Below, piece by piece: positions 37,322-48,822 of a stretch of DNA of 64,000 bases; position 1 is the first letter of the stretch, and every line of letters starts with the position of its first letter. The translations under genes and the position numbers were made by a program. Location: assembly GCA_932294295.1 (NCBI GenBank), contig OW028584.1, positions 28,573,970 through 28,637,969 on the forward strand, given 5' to 3'. This DNA is from Alitta virens. Lineage: Eukaryota; Annelida; Polychaeta; Phyllodocida; Nereididae. The notes under the pieces were generated by a model, which was given only the letters and a program-made list of their open reading frames with translations, was not told the origin of the DNA and did not search any database.

Positions 37322-38096
37322 AAAAAGATAAAACTAAAATAAGCAAAATAATATAAAAGCATAAGATTTACATTAAAATATAAACTTCAAATGCTTTTTT
37401 GAAAGAATTAATCCGACTTATCAAACATTGATTATACTGCAAACTAAAAGCTTGATGAATGAAATAATTATATCAACATTCAAACTGCCCTACATAATAG
37501 CAAATCGATCAATAGCTCACTGACTTTTGTGCAATGAAAAGGAATTTGCAGATTGAAAGATGAAAATGAATTTGTTCAGTATTGTAACTTTTTTACAGGT
37601 TATGACGATATGTATGTTTGAGAAAAACATTTAAAACAGACAATGACAATGAAATGAATTTATTTGACCCAAAAATTAATTACAATGACGTTTTGGATTA
37701 CATAACAAAAAGACATGAGAAAATGACAATATCTTAGTTCGATTCGGTAGGTGTGACATCAATAAATTAAGGACAAAACGGGGTAAGATAGGCAATGGCA
37801 CTTTTCCAAATCCTTTGGAATTGACTAAACCCATTAATCATGCCACTTGCCTGACCTTAAATTGGGGTTTCTTTAACTCTGACACACATAGTGTCTGTCT
37901 TAATACTCTCATTGCCTTAATCACCCATTCAATTAGTAGTCAATACGTTTGGTTTCATGTTCAGAATTAACCTTTGAGCGGATTAAGTTGCCTCATGGAG
38001 TCAGAATAATGACTCATGGCTTCACTATATATGTCACGGATGTTTAAAGATGACACTTGATAAGGCGAGCATAGTTCATTTGGAGCTGGTACTACC
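37322..38096. other. Non-coding stretch
   Basis: No gene recognised; AT-rich. Confidence 0.4.
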
Positions 38097-38250
38097 TCAG
38101 TGATTGCTCCTCACCTCTGGAATAGATTACCTGAAGATATCAAATGAATCTCCACAAATGATGGCTTTAAGAGGAAATTAAAAACTCATCTATTCAGAAC
38201 TGCCTACGAACAATTCTGTAATCCAATTACTTTTTATTTGTTATTAGATT
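38097..38250 (+). pseudogene. LINE ORF2 C-terminal fragment
   Basis: One frame reads SVIAPHLWNRLPEDIK, a stop, then GFKRKLKTHLFRTAYEQF. This is the common end of CR1/L2-type ORF2 proteins (AP-x-LWN-x-LP ... FK-x-LK-x-HLF). The in-frame TGA and the lack of upstream coding show that it is dead. A 292-bp palindrome starts directly after it. Confidence 0.75.
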
Positions 38251-38254
38251 ATTC

Positions 38255-38546
38255 AAGCGTTTTGCTGCCAACCAAAAAAAATTATAATAAGTATTTATAA
38301 AAAGTTTTTTCGTAATTGCCAACTTTTCGTAATTACCAAAAAACTTTTGGTTATTACCAAATGTTGTTCAACTTTTGGTAATTACGAAAAAACTTTTCGT
38401 AATTACCAAAAGTTTTTCGAAATTACCATAAGTTTTTTCTTAATTACCAAAAGTTGTTTTCGTAATTACGAAACTTTTTTCGTAATTATTACGAAACTTT
38501 TGTTTGTAATTAGGAAACTTTTTTATTGGTTGGCAGCAATACGCTT
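38255..38546. mobile_element. 292-bp palindromic MITE-like element
   Basis: The ends aagcgttttgctgccaacca (38255 on) and tggttggcagcaatacgctt (to 38546) pair over 20 of 21 positions. The interior is made of ttttcgtaattaccaaaag in both orientations, so nearly the whole unit can fold. No target duplication was seen and no protein is coded. Confidence 0.75.
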
Positions 38547-38682
38547 CCATAGTTAACAACACCAAATCATCCGAAAAACCAAACTTTTTTTTTCCAAAAT
38601 GAAGGTTATGTCTATGTGTGAATGCTATTGGTCTGAGCTAACTTATATGACCAGCTGCCAGAGGCAGACATGATGATGATGA
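38547..38682. other. Non-coding gap
   Basis: Nothing recognised. Confidence 0.4.
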
Positions 38683-38685
38683 TAA

Positions 38686-39271
38686 AGCCCCCTTCACAAT
38701 TAGCCGGATCAGTGTCCTGGAGTAGAATATTATTCACTCCGGGGGGTTCCGGGATCAAAGAGCTGTTAAATGTCAACAAAAAATAAATGTTTGGCGATGT
38801 GTACACGATGTCAATACGGTCTCAACAAGGAGGTAACACGACTGTCCCGGAAGAGTGCGGAGTGAACCGGATTTTACACAGTGCCTTCAAGGATATAACC
38901 GGTCTTTACACTGTGTTTATTTGTGTGGAACCATGTTGGTCCTTGTACTCTCCGGCGTTAATGGCGGCGAATTATTCATGCCAGGTTGACGCCGGACGTA
39001 GCCGGAGATACCATGAAGTATGCCCTAGTCAATACGGAGATTCCCAGAGTCTACTGGGAGTCTACACGGATCAACACGGATCAACACGGATTAAATAATC
39101 TGGGACCTCCGGCATGAAAAATTGAACATGTTTAATTGTTTTCCCCGGAGTCCCAAGGTGGTCCCGGATTGCCCCGGACCATGACGGACAATGTCGGAAA
39201 TAAACACGAGTTTTCCGGAGCTATACTCCTGGACACTCCGGCCTCTGATCCGGCTAAGTGTGAAGGGGCCT
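38686..39271. mobile_element. 586-bp MITE with PIF/Harbinger-like ends
   Basis: TAA flanks at 38683-38685 and 39272-39274. The left TIR agcccccttcacaattagcc and right TIR ggctaagtgtgaaggggcct pair and extend inward through gccggatcag. The interior is GC-rich with repeated ccgga words. The outer bases and TAA duplication match the 3.1-kb element at 19756, so both probably use the same kind of transposase. No protein is encoded. Confidence 0.8.
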
Positions 39272-39274
39272 TAA

Positions 39275-41089
39275 AGTAGTGATCTGAACAAATATGACGG
39301 ATGCCAATCCTCTAATTTTACTCCACTTTGATTATATTTTGAGAAATTTACTACCAATTAAGATAATTTTGGGCTGTGCTTGTATTTTTGGCTGAAATTT
39401 ATTTCAGTCCTTGAAATCAAGGAATACTTAAGCTTACTAGATTGATGATGAAATTAAAGTTAAGGGGAATTCAGTCGATTTGACACGTAAGTTAGTGCAA
39501 GGGATTTAACATGAAAGCTTTTAGAATAGCTAATTGCATTGTCAAGTCAGAAAAGGATCACTGAGATTTTGAGGTGAAGGGACATTAGATTTAAAAGCTG
39601 ATTAGTGACTAAGTATTTTAAGTAATATTGCAAATTCGATTTGGCGAAATAAAGGCTTAGGTTTGTGACCATATATAGAATAAAGATACTTTTGTCTCAA
39701 TCTGGCTTTAGATGTAAAATAGGGTAAAATAAGGTCTTATTGTTAGGCAAAAAAAGAAAAATACTATTAAAAGTACTGTGCATTTCGCCATGGTTTACTA
39801 CTTTGGCCAAAATGTGGATCTAAATTGAATAATATTGGCACATAGAAGCTGTATTCAATTAAGATTGCATAGAAGGATGTTGATGATAGAGGTAATAATT
39901 TAATTGCAAGCTTGCAAGCTTAATGTTTTAACAAGTATAATTAGCTGTAACTTTGTGAGAACTGGCAGTAATCATTCTAAATGGCATCAGAATTGCCTGA
40001 AGAATTTGCTTTGAGGTAATTAACAAATAATAATATCATTATGAACGAAACAATCACAATGATTCTTTTATCTGGTGTCAGGTTATTAAATTTGGTGCTA
40101 GACTTACAATCACACAACTGGCCATTGACAGCATGACGAAAACAAACCACTTTATGTGATAACAAGCACGCACATTTTGTTATAGTAATGATAAGATGGT
40201 GATAATTCTTAGGGGTTATTACAATGATAACACAGATTTGTAGAATGGTTGCCAAATTGAAATGTACCATTTTGATGCCCAACAAAGAAATGTAATGTAT
40301 TTATTGTGGTTTAATGTGGTGGTCATGAATAAACAGACAAACCCATTGAGTTATGCTTAGCGAGACCTTAATTATATCAGAATGCTTAACTACTCCAGTT
40401 ATCCTAACATATTCCCTTTAATCCAGAATTATGAAATGCCATTAAAGACGGGTAATGACGCAGTTGCAAACCCTATTAAAAGTAAAAATAAATGATGATC
40501 CAATAGTATTACAAATGTAGCACTATTCTTCATGTGTTTGTTCATAACATTATTTAAGTAGCTTGAGAAAGTGACAAAGTTACATGAACTCTCTTGCTGA
40601 TTTCTGTTACTGCTAAGAAAACTAATGTTCTGCTCATTATCTCGGCTAATTACTTTAACAGAGACAAAACAGAATTGTCTTTCCCACAGCTGCCTATCCA
40701 GGTTCTATAATTACTGCATAATAAGATACAACTAGTGGCATCCCAACAAATCTACATGACACAAGTTATTACTATGCACATGGACTTTTTTTACAGTGGT
40801 AACTTTACTATTTTCTTTGCCTGCAAAAAGAAAAATGGAAGAAGAAAAAGAAACCTGCACCATGAATACATAAACTTATGGAATATTGTGCAACGTATAT
40901 AATTCATCTATAGATATAAAAGTCTCACTTTAATACTTATAACCTCCTAAGGTGTGAATTTAGTTTTTCTGGTCTTTTTTGCTTGTTTGTGTTTTAGCAA
41001 GCGTATTTTGTTGGGTAACTTTAGTACTTAATATCATGTAATGCCAGTTTCAATTTCGATATTTTTTTTTGCTTTACAATACTTCATTT
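39275..41089. other. Non-coding stretch
   Basis: No gene or repeat recognised. Confidence 0.4.
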
Positions 41090-41188
41090 TTATTTTTTAT
41101 TTTATTTTATTTTTTCACATTTACATCATATTTCTGTATGTGTACATCTCTTCATTGAGGCAATAAAATATTATTATTATTATTATGG
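41090..41188 (+). mobile_element. Possible LINE 3' tail
   Basis: T-rich sequence ends in gaggcaataaaatattatta with an ATT run and atgg. It resembles the end at 15780-15803. No coding part was seen. Confidence 0.35.
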
Positions 41189-41275
41189 TTGCTGCATCTA
41201 ATGGTGCTTACGGCAAATAAACTAATACCACCATTTCATTTTGTAACAATGGCGAAAGAAAATTTCAACACTTGT

Positions 41276-41342
41276 TGGTGGTGTTATGGTGATGGGGGTG
41301 GTGTTTTTGGTGGTGGTGGTGGTGGTGGAGGTGGAGGTGGTG
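41276..41342. repeat. (GGT)n microsatellite
   Basis: Mostly ggt/gga triplets with small interruptions. Confidence 0.85.
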
Positions 41343-41866
41343 GGCACTGATGGTGGAGGTTGGGTCACTAATGCCATTAATATACATCAGACAAGATTTA
41401 TGTACACATTTACCTGATGTGTGGGACTTTCACTTCTGAATTGACAACAACATGCAGGCACAACCAATTCCTAGATTGAATTCATAAAAAAGTGTATGAG
41501 AAAGCTAGCTACTTTAAATCACCACATGTTAAGTTGATCATGTCAAAAGAGAAAATTTGCTTTTGTCTCTCAAAATAAGCACAGGAAAGAAAAATAAAGA
41601 AGCATCTGTGAAGTATTGATTGAAGTACTCGCACATGTGTTCTAATGCTTCTAGTCTATGAAGTACTGATTTAATTTGACAGGGAAATCAGGTGGCAGTT
41701 GCTGTCACAATAAAGGCCACTAATGAAACATAACATATGGGAAGGAATTTTCATCAGTGCTCATCGTGAAAGCCCATGGATGTTAATTGCCAGCAAGTTT
41801 TAATTGCCAGCAAGTTTTAAAGAGTATGCAATGTAGTATTGTACAAGAAGGCCCAGTGATGAGTTA
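41343..41866. other. Non-coding stretch
   Basis: No recognised gene. Confidence 0.4.
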
Positions 41867-41868
41867 TA

Positions 41869-42259
41869 CAGTTAGATTCATAAAGACAGCTGTAGCAACC
41901 TATTCCTGGCTGTAGCTTTAACTGGCTAAATCCAGCTGCTTCTGTCTACTTCTACCTTATAGTCGGCTTAAATTACCACCACTGAAAAACTATAAACCTT
42001 GGTCAATGTAAGAAATTTATCTAAGATCTCATAAATATGTATGTGCAATCGACATGCATCTTTTCAACAGAACATTACAAATATGCATAACTCTCATTTT
42101 ATGCAACAAATGGTGCTACATTTACCTTTAGAGCTTGCTTTGAGTAGCCAGCTATAGCCAGACAGTTCCGTTTAGTGGCAGGTAGCATCGTACAGCAGAA
42201 GTTGTCTAGCTTTGTCTAGGTTCATTTTGGCAGGCCGTTTTTAATGACACTAATAACTG
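41869..42259 (+). mobile_element. Tc1/mariner-like MITE, copy 3 (longest)
   Basis: Starts TA|CAGTTAGATTCATAAA and ends with the decayed TIR aataactg. At 391 bases it is the longest copy. It keeps the segment cgtttagtggcaggtagcat that is also in copy 2 but missing from copies 1 and 4. Confidence 0.8.
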
Positions 42260-43425
42260 TGGGTAATCTGCAAATAAGCTTATGTACAGTGAAATTGTTT
42301 ATGCATGAGAAATATATAACACTCTGTTGTCTAATATACCAAGAGTACTGTCCAGTTAGTGTCACGTTAATTCAACGTTGGCCGAATATCACCTGCTATA
42401 TGTCCAGCTGACGTCGGCTATTTCAGGCTCACGTGACTTTGGGTTCAATGAACCTCACTAGCTTACGATGATTAGAAAATACCCCCAAAATGGCCACCAC
42501 TGGGGTAGTTTGAGCAGCACAGGTCATTTAATAAATCTCGCAGTCTGGATGGTATCAATGGTACTTTATTTTATGGTCAATGTGGACCCCTTTGGCCCAT
42601 TACTTTTAACATGCACTTGATAAACTTGTAGATTTCATACTCGAAAAGCAGAAGATTCAAGCAAATTATATTGATACTGTTCTTTAAGTTGATCCATGAA
42701 CAATAATAATAAAGGATAAGACCTCACCATTAAAACTTCCCTATATCAACAATATAAAAGTTAATTTTGTATTTAAACATAGAATGTGAGGCTTTATATC
42801 CAAATAAAGAGTAAAAAATATAAATGATTTATTAGTATAGGCAAATACTGTTTCCCGACATGTAGATGTCACAAAATACCTATATGTCAATATTTAAATG
42901 TATGTTTTTTTTTTCGTGTTTTTGGTTTGTTTTCGTATTTGTTTCATATCTATTGTGAATAAAAAGTTTTTCCTGATCTCATCTTTAACTAAGTTGTTCA
43001 ATTATTGCTTGGATTTTATGAAGACCTACAGCTCTATTCTTCCTAAATAACTGGATAGTGCTTATAAACAGCCTTTGAAAGAAAACCAAAAATGCACAAA
43101 GCAAAAAACCTGAGTGTTTTCCTTTCAAAAACGACAAACAAGGAAACATCAGACTAGACATTTCAAGATTACTTTTGTAAAATGGCTCGACAATTTTCCT
43201 GTCAGCTGTTGATTCTTTTTTTCTTTCTTTCTTTCTTTTGCTTCAAGCCTAAAGTAAACAGAGCAAAATTCTTCCACTGTGTTTCAATTACAAATATGCC
43301 TTTTTATATTGTCCTGTCTTACGAGTTTTGTTTTGTTCAATTTTTACTGTCTAATTGCGTGGAAATGTATCGGGTATTATACTGACAACAATTTGATGCT
43401 ATATACATTGTATATTTACAATAGT
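42260..43425. other. Non-coding stretch
   Basis: No gene recognised. Confidence 0.4.
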
Positions 43426-43554
43426 ACAATGGTTACACGTGAGACATGAAGATATGGACACCCGAAAATGTCAATGTACAACGAGGCCGATAGGCCGAGT
43501 TGTATATAACATTTGAGAGTGAACATATCTCATGTCTCACAATGTAACCATTGT
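43426..43554. repeat. 129-bp imperfect palindrome with gaggcc centre
   Basis: The arms are acaatggttacacgtgagac and gtctcacaatgtaaccattg. The inner arms are tgtcaatgtacaac and gttgtatataaca. The centre reads gaggccgataggccgag. It has the same architecture as 7844-7973. Confidence 0.75.
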
Positions 43555-45382
43555 GTAATTGTTTCGTACCACTGAACCCCATCCAAATGTCAATGAACAT
43601 TTCTACTGTACAGATGTTATTTTTCCATATTACGATTCACGGGAAAAGATGTTTCCCACATACGCGGATAAGTGACGACCGAAGCTTTCAGAAAAATGTA
43701 AGAAACATAAGAATTGCATGAAAACTTATTAAGTTATTTAAGCGAGTCTGGTGACGCTGCTTTAGGCACCGCCCAATTTCTGGCTGACTACCAATCCCAG
43801 CACAGCGCAACAGCTAAGTGTTGTACATGAGGATTTGTACAACGGCGTACATAATGCTTAATTGCACTGGTGAGTGTACAAAGATATATATGCATGATTA
43901 CTGAGTCTGGAAACACACACATACTGGAATGTCTGGTCAATTCTAATGGATTTTAGTAGAGTGTCCTTTGCCCTTGGGTATGTCAAGCCTATTCACTTTA
44001 GCTTCATTGTTTGTAATGTACCTGGTGTTTCACATTTTGTTATTTATAAACCCTGGTTACATATCTGATATTGTGTTGTTGTCAAATCTAAAACTTCAGT
44101 ATACTTTTAGTCTTCAATCTGTTGATCTGCATTTTGCATTGTTTAGCAGGCATATAAATTGCAATTGAAAAAAAAAATATATATATATAAATTGACAATT
44201 GTATGAATAATAAAAAAAAAACCAAGCACTCTAGGGGGGGGGGGAGCACAATTTTTGTTTCTGATTCATCCATTGTGTCATTCGTGAATCTCTGATGTAG
44301 GAACTGATGAATCAGTCTAATTCCAGGAGTACTATTGTGACAAATTAAGACGAAAACATCCCCCTTGCCATTGATATCATCTGAAGTATCACACAATGAG
44401 AACGATCAGATATCCCATGACCTTGATGCTCTCCACATATGACCTTCAGACAGATAATGTACCATAGTGGACCTTCTTGAGTATTATGATGTGTGGATGG
44501 ACTTGGAATGATCCACTGGACTTTTTGATCTGTGGATTATATTTCCAAAGTAAATCAAAGCTAAATATAGCACTTGGAATACTCCTCTCACCAGCATTAT
44601 TGCACATAAATACAGGAAATTGTCGAGGGAATGAAGTACATAAACCAAGGACAGGTGGTAATCTGTAGGTTTATTTATCTCTACCAGAATTTGTACAAGG
44701 GGACACTATTCCAGCTAAGTATGTACTAGTTGTTCCTTTGCCAGTAAATTCTTTGTTGGTGATGTACAAGACCATTTATTTCTATCATATGTGTGGTTTT
44801 TGCCTTTGAGCTGCCATGGAATTTTAGTAGGATGATCACACATGTGGGGGTGGCTGATGCAAGACCATTGCGTTGATTTAATACTGCATGGATGTAATGG
44901 GACCTCATGTACGCAAAGTGTGTATCATGTATTTATTCCCCAATTGCAGCTTTATCACCTAAAATACCGGATGATATGGGCTGGATGATATGCATTTCAT
45001 ACCGCACGGAATGACCTTCATGTAATGCCCAAAAAAGGAAGCCTAGGACGTTGCTTTGCCCAAATAAGGACAAAATGCGTACGAAGGAAAAAATGCCGGC
45101 GTGACTATAGTTAATATGACAGATTATTACCAACCTCATACTAAATGGTACTTTGGTTTATGTACATAATAAAGTTACAATTTTTAAAATCGGACTAAAA
45201 TTGACTGAGTTATGCATAAAATAAATCACGAATCGAGGACGTTCATGACGCTGCTTTCTGTCTTGTTCCCAAATATAGCCTCTCTGCGGTGAATATGGCA
45301 AATAAATATCACCATTTCATTTTAGAATATAAAATATCACTAGAAAACCTAGGTGCTGACGAATGTCATGAAAGTTATTAGC
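43555..45382. other. Non-coding stretch
   Basis: No gene recognised. A G run lies at 44233-44243. Confidence 0.4.
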
Positions 45383-45526
45383 GTCATCGCTTCGTGATAC
45401 ATTTTACAGCAACATCAATTTTCGTCTGTTTTAAAAAGTTTATTATGAACAAAAATGTTTTCGTAATTCTATTATGGCTTGAATGGAAATATCTCCAATC
45501 TTATTTTTGCACAAAATGACTCTGAA
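45383..45526 (+). repeat. Dispersed repeat fragment (pairs with 23168-23324)
   Basis: Diverged copy of the sequence at 23168-23324. A partly inverted version (cacgaatcgaggacgttcatgac) lies about 150 bases to the left, near 45225-45247. Confidence 0.6.
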
Positions 45527-45803
45527 ATGGAGATTTTCCTAGCAGACAGACAAATTTGCAACAATTTTACGTAAGGATTGTTGAAAAGGAAAAGTAAGTG
45601 TTCTAGGCATGGTAGGCATGATTGTTATTTGACAAATAAACTAATATACCCTGTCAGGTCAACTAATTTTGCCGTAAGTGCTATTGGTTGTAACACTGGC
45701 TTCGATAATTCCATAAATTTTTATCCAAGTTTATAAATTTAAAGTTCCAAATGGCTGAAATTGACAGAACAGGGACTTGTGTGGTTTTCCTATAGCCTGC
45801 TTT
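45527..45803. other. Non-coding gap before the LTR element
   Basis: Nothing recognised. The last four bases before the LTR (45804-45807, gtgc) are the target duplication. Confidence 0.5.
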
Positions 45804-45807
45804 GTGC

Positions 45808-46113
45808 TGTAAGGTCCTTCAGACTTGACTCAAACAAACTCAAAGAATACATTTTGAAGCTTTATTGGCCCTGCCCTAGCCAAACGTCCTGCCTATACCA
45901 TTCTATGGACCAAACTCATCAAACTGATGCTGCCAGCATCCCTGTAGCCCCCAGCAGCCCACTCTGGCCAATAGGAACCCAGCCATGCCCCTATCACGTG
46001 CTCCCCTTACTGGGGCATAGGAAATGCCCCACATTCTAGGTCAACGGCCTCACTGAGGTCACTGGGGTCATGGGAACGGGTAACATTCGAAAAACGGATT
46101 CCAGGTCATCACA
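45808..46113 (-). repeat. 3' LTR (306 bp)
   Basis: Begins TG and ends CA on both strands and matches 55275-55580 with no difference found by eye. On the minus strand it carries AATAAA (plus-strand tttatt at 45861-45866) about 50 bases before its end and a CACGTG E-box at 45995-46000. Confidence 0.97.
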
Positions 46114-46125
46114 CTGTCCCCTCCT
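46114..46125 (-). other. Polypurine tract
   Basis: The minus strand reads AGGAGGGGACAG directly before the 3' LTR. This is the usual place and composition for the plus-strand DNA primer. Confidence 0.85.
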
Positions 46126-47151
46126 ACAAATGAGGCATGTCCTCATGCCTCCGACAGGGCCCAGAGGAGACCTAATCACCAATGTCTTCCGGGGGGGATG
46201 GAGGCAGCATCAACAGTGACTTTTAGCAAAGTACCCACTATTGGTTAACAATGAATAGGACGATTTGACTAGCGATCAGGGCAGACATGTCATAAGCAAC
46301 AACACTACATCAACGACAACAACAACAACCCACCCCAGCCCAATGATAGCTGGGCACAAACACACAATATTCAGCACATAACAAGGCCATTACTGGCAAA
46401 ACAATATGGCTTCCGTTCAAAGTCCACAAGAGTCCACAATGATTTCACACTTTTTCTTAACAATAAAGAGTCAATCCTCCTGGTCCCTGTCACTGGGCAC
46501 TAGCTCCAGGGGAGCTGTCAGTCACACTCCAGAGGCACAGTCCACTCACACAGTCCTGGGACTAGTCACAGTTCAAAGCCAAACACCGTCTGACAGCTGT
46601 CAAGCCGTGACCTTGTCAGGTCATCTGTCAGAATCTGGCGCGTTGAAATCACTACAAAGATGGACACTCCTGCGCATTGAAATCACTACACACAATAATC
46701 CAACCAGGTGGGGTATCCGTTAGGCATTCCACCTAATTAGTCCACAGATCTAATCCGAGGTCAAGTCCACACTTTCCAACCTGTTTTGGGTATCCGTTAG
46801 GCACTCTACCTAATTAGTCCACAGACCTAATCCAAGGTCAAGTCCACCTTTAGGTAAGCCTAATCCCAATTCTATTGTCATTCCGTGGTAGTGTATTTGT
46901 GTCCAATATGCTATCCAGGGGCGTATTCTGGGTCGTTTTCCGTTGATTAGTCTGCCTGAGGCCGCCACCCAGGAGGACCAGTGACACACGTCCTTGTCAC
47001 CACATGGCCTCCGGGGGGAGCGGTCCAGTTCGTTGTCCAGGGACATTTCCGGTTGGCATCTGGGGCTTGGTGTCTGGGGATGTTATCCAGGGGCTGTGGG
47101 CCCAACGATCGGGCCACACACCAGAGGCTGGATGGAGGCTGATGGAAGGAC
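46126..47151 (-). other. 3' untranslated region of the LTR element
   Basis: About 1 kb without a supported ORF between the stop of the extra ORF and the polypurine tract. It contains the 60-bp duplication at 46711-46847. Confidence 0.6.
46711..46847. repeat. 60-bp direct duplication
   Basis: 46711-46770 and 46788-46847 both start gggtatccgttaggcattcc/gggtatccgttaggcactct and end aggtcaagtccac, with a few substitutions. Confidence 0.9.
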
Positions 47152-48822
47152 TCAGGGTTTGGACACCCGGCGGTGCTCCTTCCACATCCTGGTCCGCTCC
47201 TCGGACATCCTGGTTACCTCCTCCAGGAGGAGGTCAGCCTGTCGCTCTGCATCCCTGCGCCTCCTCTTCTCGGATTCCGCATCCTTCAGGGCCCCATCTC
47301 GTTGTCGTGCAACCTCCTCATAGTCTCGGGCTTGGGCCGCAATCTGGGCCCGGGCCCTGACGAGGTCCTTCATGAGGTCTTGGATTCTCTCCTCCAAGGT
47401 CATCTCTGAGGGGAGCCGGCCCATCCGGTTCTCTTTACTCTCCCTGAGGGTTCTCAGGGGAGGGGCCCCAGAGGCAGAGGCAAGGTGTCGCCCTGCAGGG
47501 GTCATCTGCACCCGAGTCTGGGTGTGCATGGACGGTGTCCAGGTCAAGGTGGTCGACATGAGCGTGGGCACCATCTGGGTCCTGGTGGGCGAGGGCCTGG
47601 AGGCCGGTAGAGAGGCATCCGTGTGGGGCCCCTTGATTTCCTCCAGGGAGGTGGCGGCCACAACCCTCTCGGCCTCCCTCCGGGTCGCCCTGTGTTGCAT
47701 TTCCAGGTGGCGGCAGAAATTGGACTTCCGGTCCGCCACAAACCCAACTGTACACCTGGGACACTGGTAGCCCATGTAAGAAGCATGGTGAGAGGTCGCC
47801 ATGTGGCGACTCAGGGCCTTCCTGGAGGTCACAACCTTCGTACAGCGAGTACAAGGGAAGGCCTCCTGGGTCCTATGGACCGGATGGACACAGGAAGGGG
47901 TGGGGCTGGAGGAAACCTCACTGGGAGTCGCACTTCCCTCCGCCCCAGCTGGCAACGTGGAGACCCACGTGGTGTATCTGTCGGCCAAGGGAGACTCTTG
48001 GGGAGAGGCACTGGGTGACTGGGCCACGGAGACTGGGGAAGTCACAGTCAGGGTCCCCATGTCCGGGGCGACTGCGTCACTGGGGGACTCTGGAACCAAC
48101 ACCTCTGCCCCAGTGTCGTCAGTACTGACGACGGGGTCTTCTGGGGCCTGGTCCAGGGTTCGATTCTCCTCGTCCTCGGCTTCTGGGCTGCCTGGCGGGG
48201 ATGTGATGGGGCTGTAGGGGCCCAGTAACGGGGCCTCCTCACAATCCTCACCCACCCTGACTGCCTTTGCATAGGTGGTCGCCTGGGCCGATGTAGGGGT
48301 GGCCCATTGGGCCTGGGGAGACCCAGCATACCACGCCCGGTCGGCCATGCTCCGGAGAACGTCCTCCAGCTGGCATTGGGGTCCCAGCTCATCCCGGATC
48401 CACTGGAGGAGGACTGCCATGTCCTCCTGTAAGGGCTTAGCCCGGACAAGCCGGCGGAACCGAACGAGGTCCGGGGCCTGGCCTGCCACTCCAATGGGCT
48501 CATAAGCCCTGGACTCCATGAAGGCCCACATGTGCTGCTGGGCCTCCTGCTCCCTCTCCACTGTCCAGTACTCCTGGTTGACTGGGGTTGCCCCCTGCAT
48601 GTCAAGTGGAGTGGCTTCCTGCTCCAAGACTGGGGTTGCCCCCGGACGGCGTGGTGCTGGAGTGGTCTCCTGTACAAGGACTGGGGTTGCCCCCAGATAG
48701 TCCAAGTGGTGACCACAAACAGCTTCCACCTCCCTCTCCTCCGCTGACACCTGGAGATCCACTCCTGCAGCATCTAGGGCCTGCATGACCACATCAGCCA
48801 ATTCACTGCAGTCCATGTCCAT
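47152..48822 (-). CDS. Extra ORF of the LTR element: two C2H2 fingers plus coiled coil, 556 residues
   Basis: Starts at ATG 48822 (MDMDCSELADVVMQAL). Residues 44-82 hold repeated ATPV/EATP motifs. The middle is acidic and Ser/Pro-rich. Two zinc fingers lie at about 324-345 (C-x2-C-x12-H-x4-H, CTRCTKVV...) and 354-377 (C-x2-C-x14-H-x4-H, CPRCTVGF...). The end, from about 473, is charged heptad-like sequence (LEERIQDLMKDLVRARAQ), so a coiled coil is likely. The ORF sits where env or accessory genes sit in other elements. It has no signal peptide or membrane segment, so it is not an envelope. An acceptor-like ttcattcag ending at 48891 could serve a spliced mRNA. It may bind nucleic acid or chromatin. 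No family was recognised, and it is intact while pol is damaged. Confidence 0.8.
   Translation of the reverse strand: MDMDCSELADVVMQALDAAGVDLQVSAEEREVEAVCGHHLDYLGATPVLVQETTPAPRRPGATPVLEQEATPLDMQGATPVNQEYWTVEREQEAQQHMWAFMESRAYEPIGVAGQAPDLVRFRRLVRAKPLQEDMAVLLQWIRDELGPQCQLEDVLRSMADRAWYAGSPQAQWATPTSAQATTYAKAVRVGEDCEEAPLLGPYSPITSPPGSPEAEDEENRTLDQAPEDPVVSTDDTGAEVLVPESPSDAVAPDMGTLTVTSPVSVAQSPSASPQESPLADRYTTWVSTLPAGAEGSATPSEVSSSPTPSCVHPVHRTQEAFPCTRCTKVVTSRKALSRHMATSHHASYMGYQCPRCTVGFVADRKSNFCRHLEMQHRATRREAERVVAATSLEEIKGPHTDASLPASRPSPTRTQMVPTLMSTTLTWTPSMHTQTRVQMTPAGRHLASASGAPPLRTLRESKENRMGRLPSEMTLEERIQDLMKDLVRARAQIAAQARDYEEVARQRDGALKDAESEKRRRRDAERQADLLLEEVTRMSEERTRMWKEHRRVSKP

Noticed and set aside
47623..48773. 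Several frames of 130-241 codons opposite or alongside the zinc-finger ORF
   Set aside because: They are shadow frames of the GC-rich ORF at 47152-48822. Composition is biased and no domain is present.
47152..48822. Envelope gene of an errantivirus-like element
   Set aside because: There is no signal peptide, membrane segment or furin-type site; zinc fingers and a coiled coil are present.
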